64,000 nt of DNA from Bacteroidota bacterium. GTDB lineage: Bacteria > Bacteroidota > Bacteroidia > UKL13-3. The notes beneath the pieces are model-generated. The model did no database searches and was not told where the DNA came from. It worked only from the letters and a program-made list of their open reading frames with translations. The stretch lies in NCBI GenBank assembly GCA_027482225.1, contig JAIXWD010000017.1, forward strand, positions 99,819 to 163,818, read 5' to 3'. Below, piece after piece: positions 27,099 to 36,460 of this stretch. Made by a program: the position numbers and the translations under genes. Every line of letters begins with the position of its first letter. Position 1 is the first letter of the stretch.

Positions 27099-28889
27099 CT
27101 ACAACACTTCTTCGGTTATTAGTTTTTCACGGTATTGATCTAATACTGCGGTTTTTGAAACAAAGCCAAGATAAGTCCCTTCTTCATCAACCACTGGTAT
27201 TTTCCAAATATTGTATTCATCAAACTTCTCAATCAGTTCGTTTACATCAGCATTTGGCAATACAGTATAACGTGGTATGCTCATTAATTTTTTTACTTTA
27301 ATGCGGTTGTATTCTGTCTGGTTAAACATTATCTCCCTTATATCATCAAGAGTTATTATACCTAGTAAGTGGTTTTGTCCATCAAGCACTACAAAAATAT
27401 TTCGTTTAGATGTGGAGATGATTCCTACTAATTCGCCAAGGGTTTGATTAGGCGATAGCGTTGTGAAATCGGTTTGAATAATACTACGTATATCAACCCT
27501 GCTTAATAAATCTTTGTCTTTATCAAACGTAATAAATCCGCGCTCAATTAAATTCTTGGTATAAATAGAATATTTTTCGAAATAACGGGTAATAAAATAA
27601 GAGCCAGATGAAACCAGCATCAATGGTACAATTAGGGCGTAACCACCTGTAATTTCGGCAATAAGAAATATGGCTGTTAAAGGTGCGTGCAAAACACCAC
27701 TTACTAAACCAGCCATACCAGCAGCCACAAAGTTTTGCGTGCGTAAATCAACTATGCCTAACGCACCCAATGTTTTAACAAATATAAATCCCAACAATGC
27801 GCCTACAAAAAGCGATGGACCAAATATTCCGCCATTACCACCCGAACCAACTGTAATGGCACTTGCAAATACTTTAATCAATAATATTGCTGTTGAAAAT
27901 CCTATTACCACCCATACGTTATCGCGGTATACATAAAATAAACTTCTATCGAATAAGTTACCTTGGTCGGCATTCATTAATTTATTTATTAATCCATAAC
28001 CTTCGCCATAAAGTGGTGGAAAAATAAATATGAGTAAGCCTAATAAAATACCGCCTAAGATGGCTTTAGGAAATAAAGCCTTGATGCGTTTAAAAGCACT
28101 TTCGGTTCTTATGGTCATACGCATCATATAAACCGATAATAATCCGCAAATCATTGCTAGTAAAGTATAGTAAGGTATACTATGTATACGCCAACCATCC
28201 GTAAATAAATTAAATAAAGGTTCACTGTGAAAGAACTTTGCCACCACAGCTCCCGAGGCAGAAGCCATTAACAAAGGAATAAAAGCAGGAATACTTACCT
28301 CTGTTAACAAGACCTCGAAAGCAAAAATCACCCCGGCAATTGGACTATTAAATACAGCTGCAATACCTGCTGCTGCACCTGCTGCTAATAATAAAGTTCG
28401 CTCCGATTTGGTAACCAATAAATCTTTACCTGCATTCGCACCAATGGCACTTCCGGTAACAGCTATGGGGGCTTCTAGTCCCACCGAACCTCCAAATCCA
28501 ACAGTAACTGCACTGGTAATTATATGAGAAAAGGTATTATGCCTTTCAACATTTGAGCCTTTTTTGTTGATAGCATAAATGATGCTGCTTAAGCCTTTAT
28601 CGAAAACTATTTCATAATGAAATAACCTGATATAAACGGCAGATAAAACGATACCCACTAGCGGAAAAATGAGGTATAAGTAGTTTTCAAATTTTACATC
28701 AAAACCGCTTTCACAAAATTGCTGTATCGCATGCACCAATGTTTTTAAAACCACGGCAGCTATGCCCGCTGAAACACCTACTAATAAACTGGCAACAATC
28801 AAAAAATTTTTGTCGTTGATATAGCGGTTTCTGTTTTTTAAAAACTGATAAAAGGCAAGCTTACTATTTACGCGTAGGCGTTTAAACAT
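27099..28889 (-). CDS. ClC-family chloride channel/transporter with C-terminal CBS pair
   Basis: 596 residues. The ClC membrane part (about 25-430) keeps the gating-glutamate motif as GSVGLEAP (normal form GREGP) and the third anion motif GGNGGIFGPSL. The first selectivity motif, GSGIP in E. coli ClcA, is replaced by DKGLSS. Two CBS domains fill about 455-590 (TLSPNQTLGELV, LLGIITLDDIRE, IWKIPVVDEEG) and may sense nucleotides. Exchanges Cl- for H+ or passes anions at the inner membrane. Has a textbook promoter upstream. Confidence 0.92.
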   Translation of the reverse strand: MFKRLRVNSKLAFYQFLKNRNRYINDKNFLIVASLLVGVSAGIAAVVLKTLVHAIQQFCESGFDVKFENYLYLIFPLVGIVLSAVYIRLFHYEIVFDKGLSSIIYAINKKGSNVERHNTFSHIITSAVTVGFGGSVGLEAPIAVTGSAIGANAGKDLLVTKSERTLLLAAGAAAGIAAVFNSPIAGVIFAFEVLLTEVSIPAFIPLLMASASGAVVAKFFHSEPLFNLFTDGWRIHSIPYYTLLAMICGLLSVYMMRMTIRTESAFKRIKALFPKAILGGILLGLLIFIFPPLYGEGYGLINKLMNADQGNLFDRSLFYVYRDNVWVVIGFSTAILLIKVFASAITVGSGGNGGIFGPSLFVGALLGFIFVKTLGALGIVDLRTQNFVAAGMAGLVSGVLHAPLTAIFLIAEITGGYALIVPLMLVSSGSYFITRYFEKYSIYTKNLIERGFITFDKDKDLLSRVDIRSIIQTDFTTLSPNQTLGELVGIISTSKRNIFVVLDGQNHLLGIITLDDIREIMFNQTEYNRIKVKKLMSIPRYTVLPNADVNELIEKFDEYNIWKIPVVDEEGTYLGFVSKTAVLDQYREKLITEEVL

Positions 28890-28915
28890 GTACTTTTATT
28901 TTTGGTTGAAGTGTA

Positions 28916-28946
28916 CAAAGATATACTATTTAAGAAGTGCTTCAAA
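28916..28946 (-). promoter_or_regulatory. Promoter of the ClC gene, exact consensus
   Basis: On the minus strand TTTG (28946-28943), exactly 19 nt, then TATCTTTG (28923-28916): a perfect match to TTTG-N19-TAnnTTTG. The start codon is 26 nt downstream of the -7 element. Confidence 0.8.
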
Positions 28947-29066
28947 GGATTACTATTAGCTCTTTTTAAGCTACAATTTATATCAAATTATTTGCAAATA
29001 TTTGTTGTTTATTGTGGCTAAAAAAATTATTTAATGCAAACAGAAGAATGATATTTCGTAATAAAA

Positions 29067-29834
29067 TTATATTCCATAAATCTTAATCGAATTTTTAGTA
29101 GTAATGTTTGCCACTTTTTCTACTGTAGTGCTTTTCAACTCGGCTATTTTTTCGGCAATGTTCACTATGTATGCACTTTCGTTACGTTTCCCGCGGTATG
29201 GCATAGGGCTTAAATAAGGCGCATCTGTTTCTAAAACTAAATGTTGTAAGTCAATATCAGCAATGGCATCAGGCAATTCACTTTTTTTATAGGTAAGCAC
29301 ACCGCCTATGCCTAAATAAAAGCCAAGATTAGTTACTTGTTTTGCTTGATGCGCATTGCCACTAAAACAATGGAAAATTCCACGCAAAGCAGGATGTTTC
29401 ATTTCTTGTAATATGGCAATTACTTCATCGGTACTGTTGCGCGAATGTATATTAATAGGCAAGTCCATCTGTATGGCCCACTGTATTTGTTTTTTAAAGG
29501 CCATTATTTGTTGGTCTTTAAATTCTACACTCCAGTAAAAATCTAAACCAATTTCACCCACTGCATAAAATTTACGTTTCTTAAACCACTTTTGTATTTG
29601 AAATAAATGTGCTTCTACATGCTCATCAACACTGCAAGGATGTAAGCCCATCATGGGGAAACAATTATCGGGGAATCTCCATACCAGATCCAACATGGGC
29701 TGGATGCTTTTGATGTCTATATTGGGTAAAAACAAACGTTTAACACGTGATTCAATTGCACGTTTAACCATCGCTTCGCGGTCGTCATTAAATTCTTCGC
29801 TGTATAAATGTGTATGTGTGTCTGTAAAAATCAT
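29067..29834 (-). CDS. TatD family metal-dependent deoxyribonuclease
   Basis: 255 residues from the ATG at 29834. An upstream in-frame start would overlap the glycosyltransferase gene and lengthen the protein before the conserved FTDTHTHLY, so it is less likely. Metal-site motifs in order: DTHTHL near residue 4, GEIGLDFYW, NIHSRNST, HCFSGN and ETDAPYLSP. TatD proteins act as 3'-5' exonucleases in DNA repair and turnover. Follows the glycosyltransferase gene by 2 bp in the same direction. Confidence 0.94.
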   Translation of the reverse strand: MIFTDTHTHLYSEEFNDDREAMVKRAIESRVKRLFLPNIDIKSIQPMLDLVWRFPDNCFPMMGLHPCSVDEHVEAHLFQIQKWFKKRKFYAVGEIGLDFYWSVEFKDQQIMAFKKQIQWAIQMDLPINIHSRNSTDEVIAILQEMKHPALRGIFHCFSGNAHQAKQVTNLGFYLGIGGVLTYKKSELPDAIADIDLQHLVLETDAPYLSPMPYRGKRNESAYIVNIAEKIAELKSTTVEKVANITTKNSIKIYGI

Positions 29835-29836
29835 GT

Positions 29837-30937
29837 TTAGTAATATCTGTTTTTCCAATTTAATTTTTTAGGAATAATAAAGTAAAATATGGTAAGTAAA
29901 GTTAACCCTAATGAGTACATCTCGTAACATAATAAATGAACAATATTGGGTTGAATAGCAAGTTGCCTTTGCTGCCAATAAATGGTTACGCATTGTATGA
30001 ATAATTTAATGGCTATAAACGCCAAGGCAAGTTTTATATTTATAAATAAGCAAACGATAAGTGCCATCCAAAAGGAGCCATAAATTGCAAAAATAATCCA
30101 CCAGTAAAAAGGAAGTTCTTTTGCTCCAGTTAGCCAACGTTTACGTTGGTTTAGTAGTGTTTCTAAATTTTGTGTAGGTGCCGAAATATTAATGCTTTCG
30201 AGGTTTATCATGTTTATGGTTTGGTAACCCTTTTTGCGAACTTGTTCAAATAATTTATAATCTTCTGTCACGCTAAAATCAATGTTTTCGTAACCACCAG
30301 TAATTAGGTATGCATCTTTTGTAATAGCCATATTATTTCCTACTGCTGTGCTTGGAATTCGTATACGGTTAAAACTTAATAATAAGCCCATAAAGTATAG
30401 CCAATCTATATGTTGCATGTTAGCTAAAAATCCTTTTCCACTCACTAAAGTTGTTCCACTTACAATACCTAAATTAGGTTTAAAAAAGCTGATTAACGTT
30501 CGTGCCCAATTAATTGAAACTTGTATATCGGCATCTGTTATTAAAAAATAATCGCCTTTAGCAACATGAGCTAATTGTGCTAAAACATTGGCTTTTCCTC
30601 TTGCCTTTCCTAGTTCATCGGTTATATGAATTTGCGTAACATTTGGGTATTGATTTACGAATTCGTTAATAATTTTTTCAGTGTCATCGTTAGATTGATC
30701 ATTACCAATAAGTATGTGCAGTTTATGTTTAGGATAGTTTAGGGCTACCAAATACTGAATGCACGCTGCAATATTTTTTTCTTCATTACGCGCAGCAACT
30801 AATACACTTATTTCAGGTAATTCATCATCAGGTATTACTTGGCTTGGCTCATCAAATCGGGCACTAATGGCAACAATTAAATTCAATAATTGGATGCACA
30901 CAAATAAAGACATTAGCCCAACAGCAAAAAAAATCAT
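29837..30937 (-). CDS. Family 2 glycosyltransferase, membrane-bound
   Basis: 366 residues. One N-terminal membrane segment (about 1-22), a GT-A catalytic domain with SVLVAARNEEKNI, LIGNDQSNDDT, a DAD metal motif in LITDADIQ and the acceptor motif QRKRW, then three C-terminal membrane helices. This layout is like chitin/hyaluronan-type or ceramide-type processive transferases. The start overlaps the end of the polysaccharide deacetylase gene by 4 nt, suggesting the pair builds and trims one cell-surface sugar. Confidence 0.9.
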   Translation of the reverse strand: MIFFAVGLMSLFVCIQLLNLIVAISARFDEPSQVIPDDELPEISVLVAARNEEKNIAACIQYLVALNYPKHKLHILIGNDQSNDDTEKIINEFVNQYPNVTQIHITDELGKARGKANVLAQLAHVAKGDYFLITDADIQVSINWARTLISFFKPNLGIVSGTTLVSGKGFLANMQHIDWLYFMGLLLSFNRIRIPSTAVGNNMAITKDAYLITGGYENIDFSVTEDYKLFEQVRKKGYQTINMINLESINISAPTQNLETLLNQRKRWLTGAKELPFYWWIIFAIYGSFWMALIVCLFINIKLALAFIAIKLFIQCVTIYWQQRQLAIQPNIVHLLCYEMYSLGLTLLTIFYFIIPKKLNWKNRYY

Positions 30938-31542
30938 AAAGCTTTAAATGTATAATGTAATTGATGAAAATGTTGCAACACACCCTTAAGCATAATCAGC
31001 ATGTTTTGCTCTGCCTTTTCACTATCATGGTATACAATCACATCACCAGCTTTAATTAATTTATTTAATTTTATCAGTGTTTTATGTGGGTTTAAATTTT
31101 TATCGTAATCACGTGTTAAAACACTCCACATTATGATACGATAATTATTTTTTAGCAATTTAATTTGCGATGGTTTAATACGACCATATGGTGGACGAAA
31201 TAAATTTGATGGAATTACTTCAGCAGCTTTTTTAATATTATCCATATAAGCGGTATCTGAAGTTTGCCACCCTTTAATATGGTTATAAGTATGGTTGCCT
31301 ACTGCATGTCCTTTGCTTAATATTTGATTAAAAATATCAGGGTATTTGGTAACGTTTTCGCCTACACAAAAAAAGGTAGCCTTGGCGTTAAACTCATCTA
31401 GTATATTTAATACCAATGGTGTTATGGTTGGGTGTGGACCATCATCAAAAGTTAGATACAATACTTTATCGTTTGTTTTCACCTTCCATGTAACATTGGG
31501 AGCAATTAACGGAAATATTGAAGGTATTGTGTGTTTAAACAT
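30934..31542 (-). CDS. Polysaccharide deacetylase (NodB homology domain, CE4)
   Basis: 202 residues. CE4 motifs: LTFDDGPHP with Asp33 and Asp34, GNHTYNH with His84 and His88 as zinc ligands, and RPPYGR for substrate contact. Removes N-acetyl groups from amino sugars in peptidoglycan, chitin-like or other envelope polymers. No clear signal peptide. First gene of a three-gene run with the glycosyltransferase and TatD, and divergent from the TolC gene with only 29 bp between start codons. Confidence 0.92.
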   Translation of the reverse strand: MFKHTIPSIFPLIAPNVTWKVKTNDKVLYLTFDDGPHPTITPLVLNILDEFNAKATFFCVGENVTKYPDIFNQILSKGHAVGNHTYNHIKGWQTSDTAYMDNIKKAAEVIPSNLFRPPYGRIKPSQIKLLKNNYRIIMWSVLTRDYDKNLNPHKTLIKLNKLIKAGDVIVYHDSEKAEQNMLIMLKGVLQHFHQLHYTFKAL

Positions 31543-31550
31543 TACTTTTG
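31543..31550 (+). promoter_or_regulatory. -7 element for the TolC/HlyD pair
   Basis: TACTTTTG begins one base after the start codon of the divergent deacetylase gene. ATTG at 31517-31520 is a possible -33 element, 22 nt upstream and inside the neighbouring coding region. Confidence 0.45.
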
Positions 31551-31571
31551 CGTAAATAGCTTTTGTACTTA

Positions 31572-33014
31572 ATGAAAACCAGTTCCATTGTATTAGGATG
31601 CAAATTAACGGTATTCGCGTTAATTTTTAGTTTACAAATACACGCTCAGGGCCAGGGCCAGGTATTCACACTCCAACAGTGTGTTGATATTGCCCTAAAA
31701 AATAACATTAACGTAAAACAGAGAGAGCTGAATTTAAACGCTGCGCAAGCAGATGAATTTCAGAGTAAAATGGCAGCATTGCCAAATTTAAACGCACAGG
31801 TAAATAATAATTATAATACTGGTTTTGCCATTAATCCAATAACAAATAGTTCACAACGCGATGTAACTTTTAGAAGCAATAATTTTAGCTTAAACAGTTC
31901 TGTTACATTGTTTAATGGTTTTCAAACCACCAATAACATTAAGTTACAACAAAAAACCACAAAAAGTATAGAGTTTGATGTAGCAGCTGCCAAAAATACA
32001 TTGGGGTTACAAGTGGCTAATGCGTTTATGCAAGTATTATTAAACAAAGAAATTGTTGAAGCACGAATGCTACAAGGTGCGGCAACTAAAGAGCAATTAT
32101 ATCGCCAACAAAAATTATACGATTTAGGTGCCTCTAGTCGGTTAAAGTTTTTACAGGTAAAATCTCAATATGCAAACGAAGGATCTCAATTGGTGCAAGC
32201 CCAAACGTTGTTAGACCAAGCGTATTTAACCTTATGGCAGTTGATGAATATTGAGCCTGATACGGCTAATAAAATTATTAAACCAGACAACTCACAATTT
32301 AATCTTGAAAGTGAAACCCGAACTGCGGCTCAAATTTACGAAGACTTTTTATCTCGAAGCCCTGAAGTAAAAGCGGCTAAGTTTCGTGCTGAAAGTGCAC
32401 GTATTGCATATACCATGGCTTTGGGCGGTAGAAGTCCGCGTATATTGATGAGCGGTGGATTAAACTCGTTTTACAGCACTCAAAGTACACGCGGTGTAGG
32501 TTCGCCAAATACCAGTTTAACTCAAATTGGTATTGATAGTTTTGGTGTGCCAGTGTATGCACCTTTTTTGCGTTACTCCCAAACCGAAGTAACACCATTT
32601 AGCGATCAGTTTGATAGAAATTTAGGTAAATCTATTGGTTTTACTTTAAGCCTGCCCTTGTTTAATGCTTGGCAAGTTAACACCAACATTCAAAAACAGC
32701 GTATCAATCAAATGAGTGCTGATTTAAATAAAAAACAAACAGAACTTGATGTATACAAAAACGTGAACCAGGCCTATTTAGATTTTCAGTCTGCACAAAA
32801 ACGTTATGCTGCAAGTTATGATAACTTTGATGCCAATAAAGAATCACTTTCTTTGGCCGAAACACAATTTACTTTGGGTGCTTTAAACACAACCGATTAT
32901 ACAACAGTAAAGAACCAATATTTACAGGCCGAAACAAGTTTATTGCAAGCAAAATATGAGTTGTTATTCAGGCGTAAAGTGCTTGATTTTTATTTAGGAA
33001 AACCGCTATACTAA
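31572..33014 (+). CDS. TolC family outer-membrane efflux protein
   Basis: 480 residues from the ATG at 31572. Signal peptide ends in HAQG. The two repeated OEP halves show the helical heptads (QCVDIALKNNINVKQRELN, ALNTTDYTTVKNQYLQAETSLLQAKYEL). Forms the trimeric outer-membrane exit duct of a tripartite pump or type I secretion system. The adaptor gene follows after 4 bp. No inner-membrane pump gene is next to them. Confidence 0.93.
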   Translation: MKTSSIVLGCKLTVFALIFSLQIHAQGQGQVFTLQQCVDIALKNNINVKQRELNLNAAQADEFQSKMAALPNLNAQVNNNYNTGFAINPITNSSQRDVTFRSNNFSLNSSVTLFNGFQTTNNIKLQQKTTKSIEFDVAAAKNTLGLQVANAFMQVLLNKEIVEARMLQGAATKEQLYRQQKLYDLGASSRLKFLQVKSQYANEGSQLVQAQTLLDQAYLTLWQLMNIEPDTANKIIKPDNSQFNLESETRTAAQIYEDFLSRSPEVKAAKFRAESARIAYTMALGGRSPRILMSGGLNSFYSTQSTRGVGSPNTSLTQIGIDSFGVPVYAPFLRYSQTEVTPFSDQFDRNLGKSIGFTLSLPLFNAWQVNTNIQKQRINQMSADLNKKQTELDVYKNVNQAYLDFQSAQKRYAASYDNFDANKESLSLAETQFTLGALNTTDYTTVKNQYLQAETSLLQAKYELLFRRKVLDFYLGKPLY

Positions 33015-33018
33015 TTTT

Positions 33019-34407
33019 ATGAGTAAAATAGAAAATCAAAAAAAGAGAAGTAACCGTTTGTTGCTGTTTTTAGGAATAACAGTTGTTGTACTTTTATTGG
33101 TGCTGTTAATTGGAAAAAAATCAGGATGGATTGGTGGAGACGATTTAGTTAAAGTAGCAACTACAAAAGCAGAAAAAGCTTCGATAACCGAAAGTGTAAC
33201 AGCCAATGGAAAAATACAACCTGAGGTTGAGGTGAAAATTAGCAGTGATGTATCTGGTGAAATACGTGAGTTGTATATCAAAGAAGGGGATTCGGTAAAG
33301 GCTGGACAATTACTAGCTCGCATTGATCCTGAATTGTATCAATCCGCACTAGCAAGAACTGAGGCTGCTTTAAATAATTCGAAGGCCAATTTAGCAAGTT
33401 CTAGAGCACGTTTATTGCAGGCCGAGGCGAAGTTTACAGAGTTAGAAAAACAGTTTCAACGCAACACCAAATTGCATCAAGAAAAGTTATTAAGCGATGC
33501 AGAATTTGAAACTGCAAAATCAACTTATGTTACTGCAAGGGCTGAGGTAGAATCTGCAAAACAAAATATATTGGCTTCACAATTTACTGTTCAAAGTCAA
33601 GAGGCAACTTTAAAAGAATCAACCAAAAATTTATCGCGTACCGAAATATTTGCTCCTGTAAATGGGGTGGTATCAAAACTTAGTGTTGAAAAAGGTGAAC
33701 GTGTGGTTGGTACATCACAAATGGCTGGAACAGAAATGATGCGAATCGCGAACTTAAATGATATGGAAGTTAGTGTTGATGTAAACGAAAATGATATAGT
33801 AAAAGTAGCTTTAGGAGATACTACTTTGGTTGAAGTAGACGCTTATGGTACACGTAAGTTTAAAGGTATAGTTACAGAAATTGCAAATTCAGCTACTATA
33901 ACATTGGCAACAACCAGTGATCAGGTAACAAATTTTGTGGTGAAAATTCGTATCCTTCGGACTTCATATGCCGATTTATCATTGTTATATGGAAGTAAAC
34001 GAAGTGTATTTCGTCCAGGTATGTCGGCTTCAGTTGATATCCAAACACAATCTGTTAATGATGTAATTGCTATTCCAATTGAATCGGTTACTATGCGAGA
34101 CAAATCAGAGTTAGATAGCAGTAAAGTAGAAACTATTAAAGTTAAACGTAAAACCTCAAATACAACAACCACCAAAAAATCTACTGATGAACAAGAAATG
34201 GTTTTTGTATTTAATGATGGCAAAGTATTTTTACGACAAGTAAAAACAGGCATACAAAACGATAAGCTCATTGAAATTAAAGATGGGTTAAAAGTAGGTG
34301 ATGAGGTTGTATCTGCACCTTTTAGTGCAATCACACGCACTTTGAAAAATAACACGGGAGTTAAAAAAGTAGCTAAAGATGAGTTGTTTGAAACCAAACC
34401 TGAATAA
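33019..34407 (+). CDS. HlyD/MacA-type periplasmic adaptor protein
   Basis: 462 residues. One inner-membrane anchor at about 14-31, a lipoyl domain split by a long helical hairpin (GKIQPEVEVKISSDVSGEI; coiled coil about 110-200), then beta-barrel and membrane-proximal parts. The adaptor links an inner-membrane pump to TolC. The MacA-like layout suggests an ABC-type pump partner (MacB), but none is encoded in this window. Confidence 0.92.
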   Translation: MSKIENQKKRSNRLLLFLGITVVVLLLVLLIGKKSGWIGGDDLVKVATTKAEKASITESVTANGKIQPEVEVKISSDVSGEIRELYIKEGDSVKAGQLLARIDPELYQSALARTEAALNNSKANLASSRARLLQAEAKFTELEKQFQRNTKLHQEKLLSDAEFETAKSTYVTARAEVESAKQNILASQFTVQSQEATLKESTKNLSRTEIFAPVNGVVSKLSVEKGERVVGTSQMAGTEMMRIANLNDMEVSVDVNENDIVKVALGDTTLVEVDAYGTRKFKGIVTEIANSATITLATTSDQVTNFVVKIRILRTSYADLSLLYGSKRSVFRPGMSASVDIQTQSVNDVIAIPIESVTMRDKSELDSSKVETIKVKRKTSNTTTTKKSTDEQEMVFVFNDGKVFLRQVKTGIQNDKLIEIKDGLKVGDEVVSAPFSAITRTLKNNTGVKKVAKDELFETKPE

Positions 34408-34445
34408 ACCAACTACATTAAATTTATTTATTATCGTTATGCTTC

Positions 34446-35372
34446 ATGTTTAAGCACCTATTTTTTATACGTCTAATTTTTTGTTTGATGATATTATGCA
34501 TGAATGCAACTCTAGCAAATGCATCAAACCCAATCTTACTACCCGATAGTTTAAAACAAATTAAACCTAAACGTGTAGCTATAGTTTCAGGAACAACCAC
34601 TTTGGCCTTAGTTGGAACATATGCTTACCTTCAAAATGTGTGGTGGAAAGACCAACAATCATCTTTTAAAATAGACCGCGACATGGATTACCGATATGCT
34701 AAAAACATGGACAAAGCGGCACATTTTATTGGCGGAGCTATGTCGGCCGAGTTGTTTGGAGTAGCGTTTGAGTGGTCGGGTGTAAAAAGAAAAAATGCAT
34801 TGTTATATGGGGGTGTAGCAAGTACGGCTATACAAGCTTTTATTGAGGTGAAAGATGCTTATGCACCAACATATGGTTTTAGTTTTGGTGATTTAGGATA
34901 TGGTGCAGTAGGTAGTTTCTGGCCATTGTTGCAATACCATGTTCCTACCACACGTGCGTTGCAACTTAAATTAAGTTACTACAAACATGATAATTACTAC
35001 TACCAGCAATTTCCGTATGCGCAACTTATTGATGATTATATGAATCAAACATATTGGGTTTCGGCAAGTATTAATGATTGGTTACCTAAAGGAAGTAGGA
35101 TTGAAAAAATATGGCCCGATTTTTTAAGTATTTGTGGTGGTTGGGGAGTTGCCAATGATTTAAACTTGTATTACACCGGACAAAATTTGGAGGTGAATAA
35201 AGGCAAAGGAAGTTTTGAGTACTATATTAGTTTTGACATAGATTGGAAGAAAATCATCAAACAAAATACTGCGTTTAAACGGGTACTTACCTATTCACTT
35301 AATCATGTAAAATTACCTTTACCAACATTACAAATCAGACCACAAACAAACGCTTATTGGGCGTTTTGGTAA
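34446..35372 (+). CDS. DUF2279 (YfiM-like) exported protein
   Basis: 308 residues. Signal peptide about 1-27 (CMNATLANA). The DUF2279 core is NMDKAAHFIGGAMSAELFG and KDAYAPTYGFSFGDLGYGAVGS, characteristic of this Bacteroidota family. The rest is rich in Tyr and Trp and may be a small outer-membrane barrel. Function unknown. It comes 38 bp after the adaptor gene and could be in its transcript. Confidence 0.8.
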   Translation: MFKHLFFIRLIFCLMILCMNATLANASNPILLPDSLKQIKPKRVAIVSGTTTLALVGTYAYLQNVWWKDQQSSFKIDRDMDYRYAKNMDKAAHFIGGAMSAELFGVAFEWSGVKRKNALLYGGVASTAIQAFIEVKDAYAPTYGFSFGDLGYGAVGSFWPLLQYHVPTTRALQLKLSYYKHDNYYYQQFPYAQLIDDYMNQTYWVSASINDWLPKGSRIEKIWPDFLSICGGWGVANDLNLYYTGQNLEVNKGKGSFEYYISFDIDWKKIIKQNTAFKRVLTYSLNHVKLPLPTLQIRPQTNAYWAFW

Positions 35373-35377
35373 TTGCA

Positions 35378-35410
35378 TAAAAAAAGCGGCCATGAAAAAT
35401 TCAAGGCCGC
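35378..35410 (-). terminator. Terminator of the small lipoprotein gene
   Basis: GCGGCC (35386-35391) pairs with GGCCGC (35405-35410). On the minus strand the stem is followed by seven Ts, a strong terminator for the gene at 35431-35676. It may also stop + strand transcription less well. Confidence 0.75.
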
Positions 35411-35430
35411 AATAAGTTATAATTTTTTAA

Positions 35431-35676
35431 TTAGTGTGAATGACCTGCGTGATCATGACCTTCGTGACTTTCTTCAGACGCAGTGTCCATTTCAGTACCA
35501 ATTTGTGCTTTAATTGCAGCTTCTAACGAGTCGCTTGCAGCCTCATCGTCAACAATAGTGCTATCCACTACAGCTTGCTCTTGGGCATTTAAATCTGTTT
35601 TAGGTGCATCATTTCCACACGATGCAAAAACCAATGCAACACCTGCAATGGTTAATGTTAAAAATACTTTTTTCAT
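35431..35676 (-). CDS. Small His-rich acidic lipoprotein
   Basis: 81 residues. Lipobox ending at Cys20 (LVFASCGND). The mature protein is acidic (DSTIVDDEAASDSLE) and ends in HEGHDHAGHSH, a likely metal-binding tail for zinc, nickel or copper. No known domain. It has its own strong terminator. Flanked by the DUF2279 and LptB-type genes, neither of which explains it. Confidence 0.75.
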   Translation of the reverse strand: MKKVFLTLTIAGVALVFASCGNDAPKTDLNAQEQAVVDSTIVDDEAASDSLEAAIKAQIGTEMDTASEESHEGHDHAGHSH

Positions 35677-35727
35677 TGTTGTACTATTTTTGATTGATTA
35701 CAGAAATCAAAGTTAGTAAAATACCAA

Positions 35728-36450
35728 TTATCTCAACACAAAGTTTTGCCCAAGGTAAACCTTACGTACTATTTCATCATCGGCCAACTCGCGAGCGGTT
35801 CCACCTTTTAAAATTTTACCTTCAAACAATAAATACGCTCTATCTACTATACTTAAGGTCTCATGTACGTTATGGTCGGTAATTAAAATACCAATATTTT
35901 TATGTTTTAGCTTGGCTACAATTTGCTGAATGTCTTCTACCGCAATTGGATCAATGCCCGCAAAAGGTTCATCCAACAATACAAATTTTGGATCAACAGC
36001 TAAAGCGCGGGCAATTTCACAACGCCTACGTTCACCACCACTTAATACATTACCCATGCTTTTACGTACTCGGTTCAAGCCAAACTCTTCCAACAATACT
36101 TCTAATTTTTCTTCTTGTTTAATTTTGCTCAGTTTGGTCATCTCCAACACCGACTTAATATTATCCTCTACACTTAGTGTTCTAAAAATAGAAGCCTCTT
36201 GAGGTAAATAGCCTAAACCTTTTTGTGCACGTTTGTACATAGGTAAAGGTGTAATGTCTTCACCGTCAAGCATCACTGTTCCTTCATCTGGTTTAACTAA
36301 ACCCACTGTCATGTAAAAAGTAGTGGTTTTACCAGCTCCGTTCGGTCCTAATAGACCCACGCACTCACCTTGTTTTACTTCAATAGAAACATTGTTTACT
36401 ACCGTGCGTTTTTTGTATTTTTTTACGAGGTTGTGTGAGGATAGAATCAT
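35728..36450 (-). CDS. lptB: LPS export ABC transporter ATP-binding protein
   Basis: 240 residues, the size of LptB. Walker [10 protein letters not shown] at 35-43, Q-loop region [10 protein letters not shown], signature [15 protein letters not shown], Walker [14 protein letters not shown] and the switch His in ITDHNV. The SIFR...LSVEDNI and [12 protein letters not shown] phrases are specific to LptB, which drives LPS extraction from the inner membrane with LptFG. LptF/LptG are not nearby. Starts 10 bp after purF in the same direction. Confidence 0.94.
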   Translation of the reverse strand: MILSSHNLVKKYKKRTVVNNVSIEVKQGECVGLLGPNGAGKTTTFYMTVGLVKPDEGTVMLDGEDITPLPMYKRAQKGLGYLPQEASIFRTLSVEDNIKSVLEMTKLSKIKQEEKLEVLLEEFGLNRVRKSMGNVLSGGERRRCEIARALAVDPKFVLLDEPFAGIDPIAVEDIQQIVAKLKHKNIGILITDHNVHETLSIVDRAYLLFEGKILKGGTARELADDEIVRKVYLGQNFVLR

Positions 36451-36460
36451 GTGTTACTAT

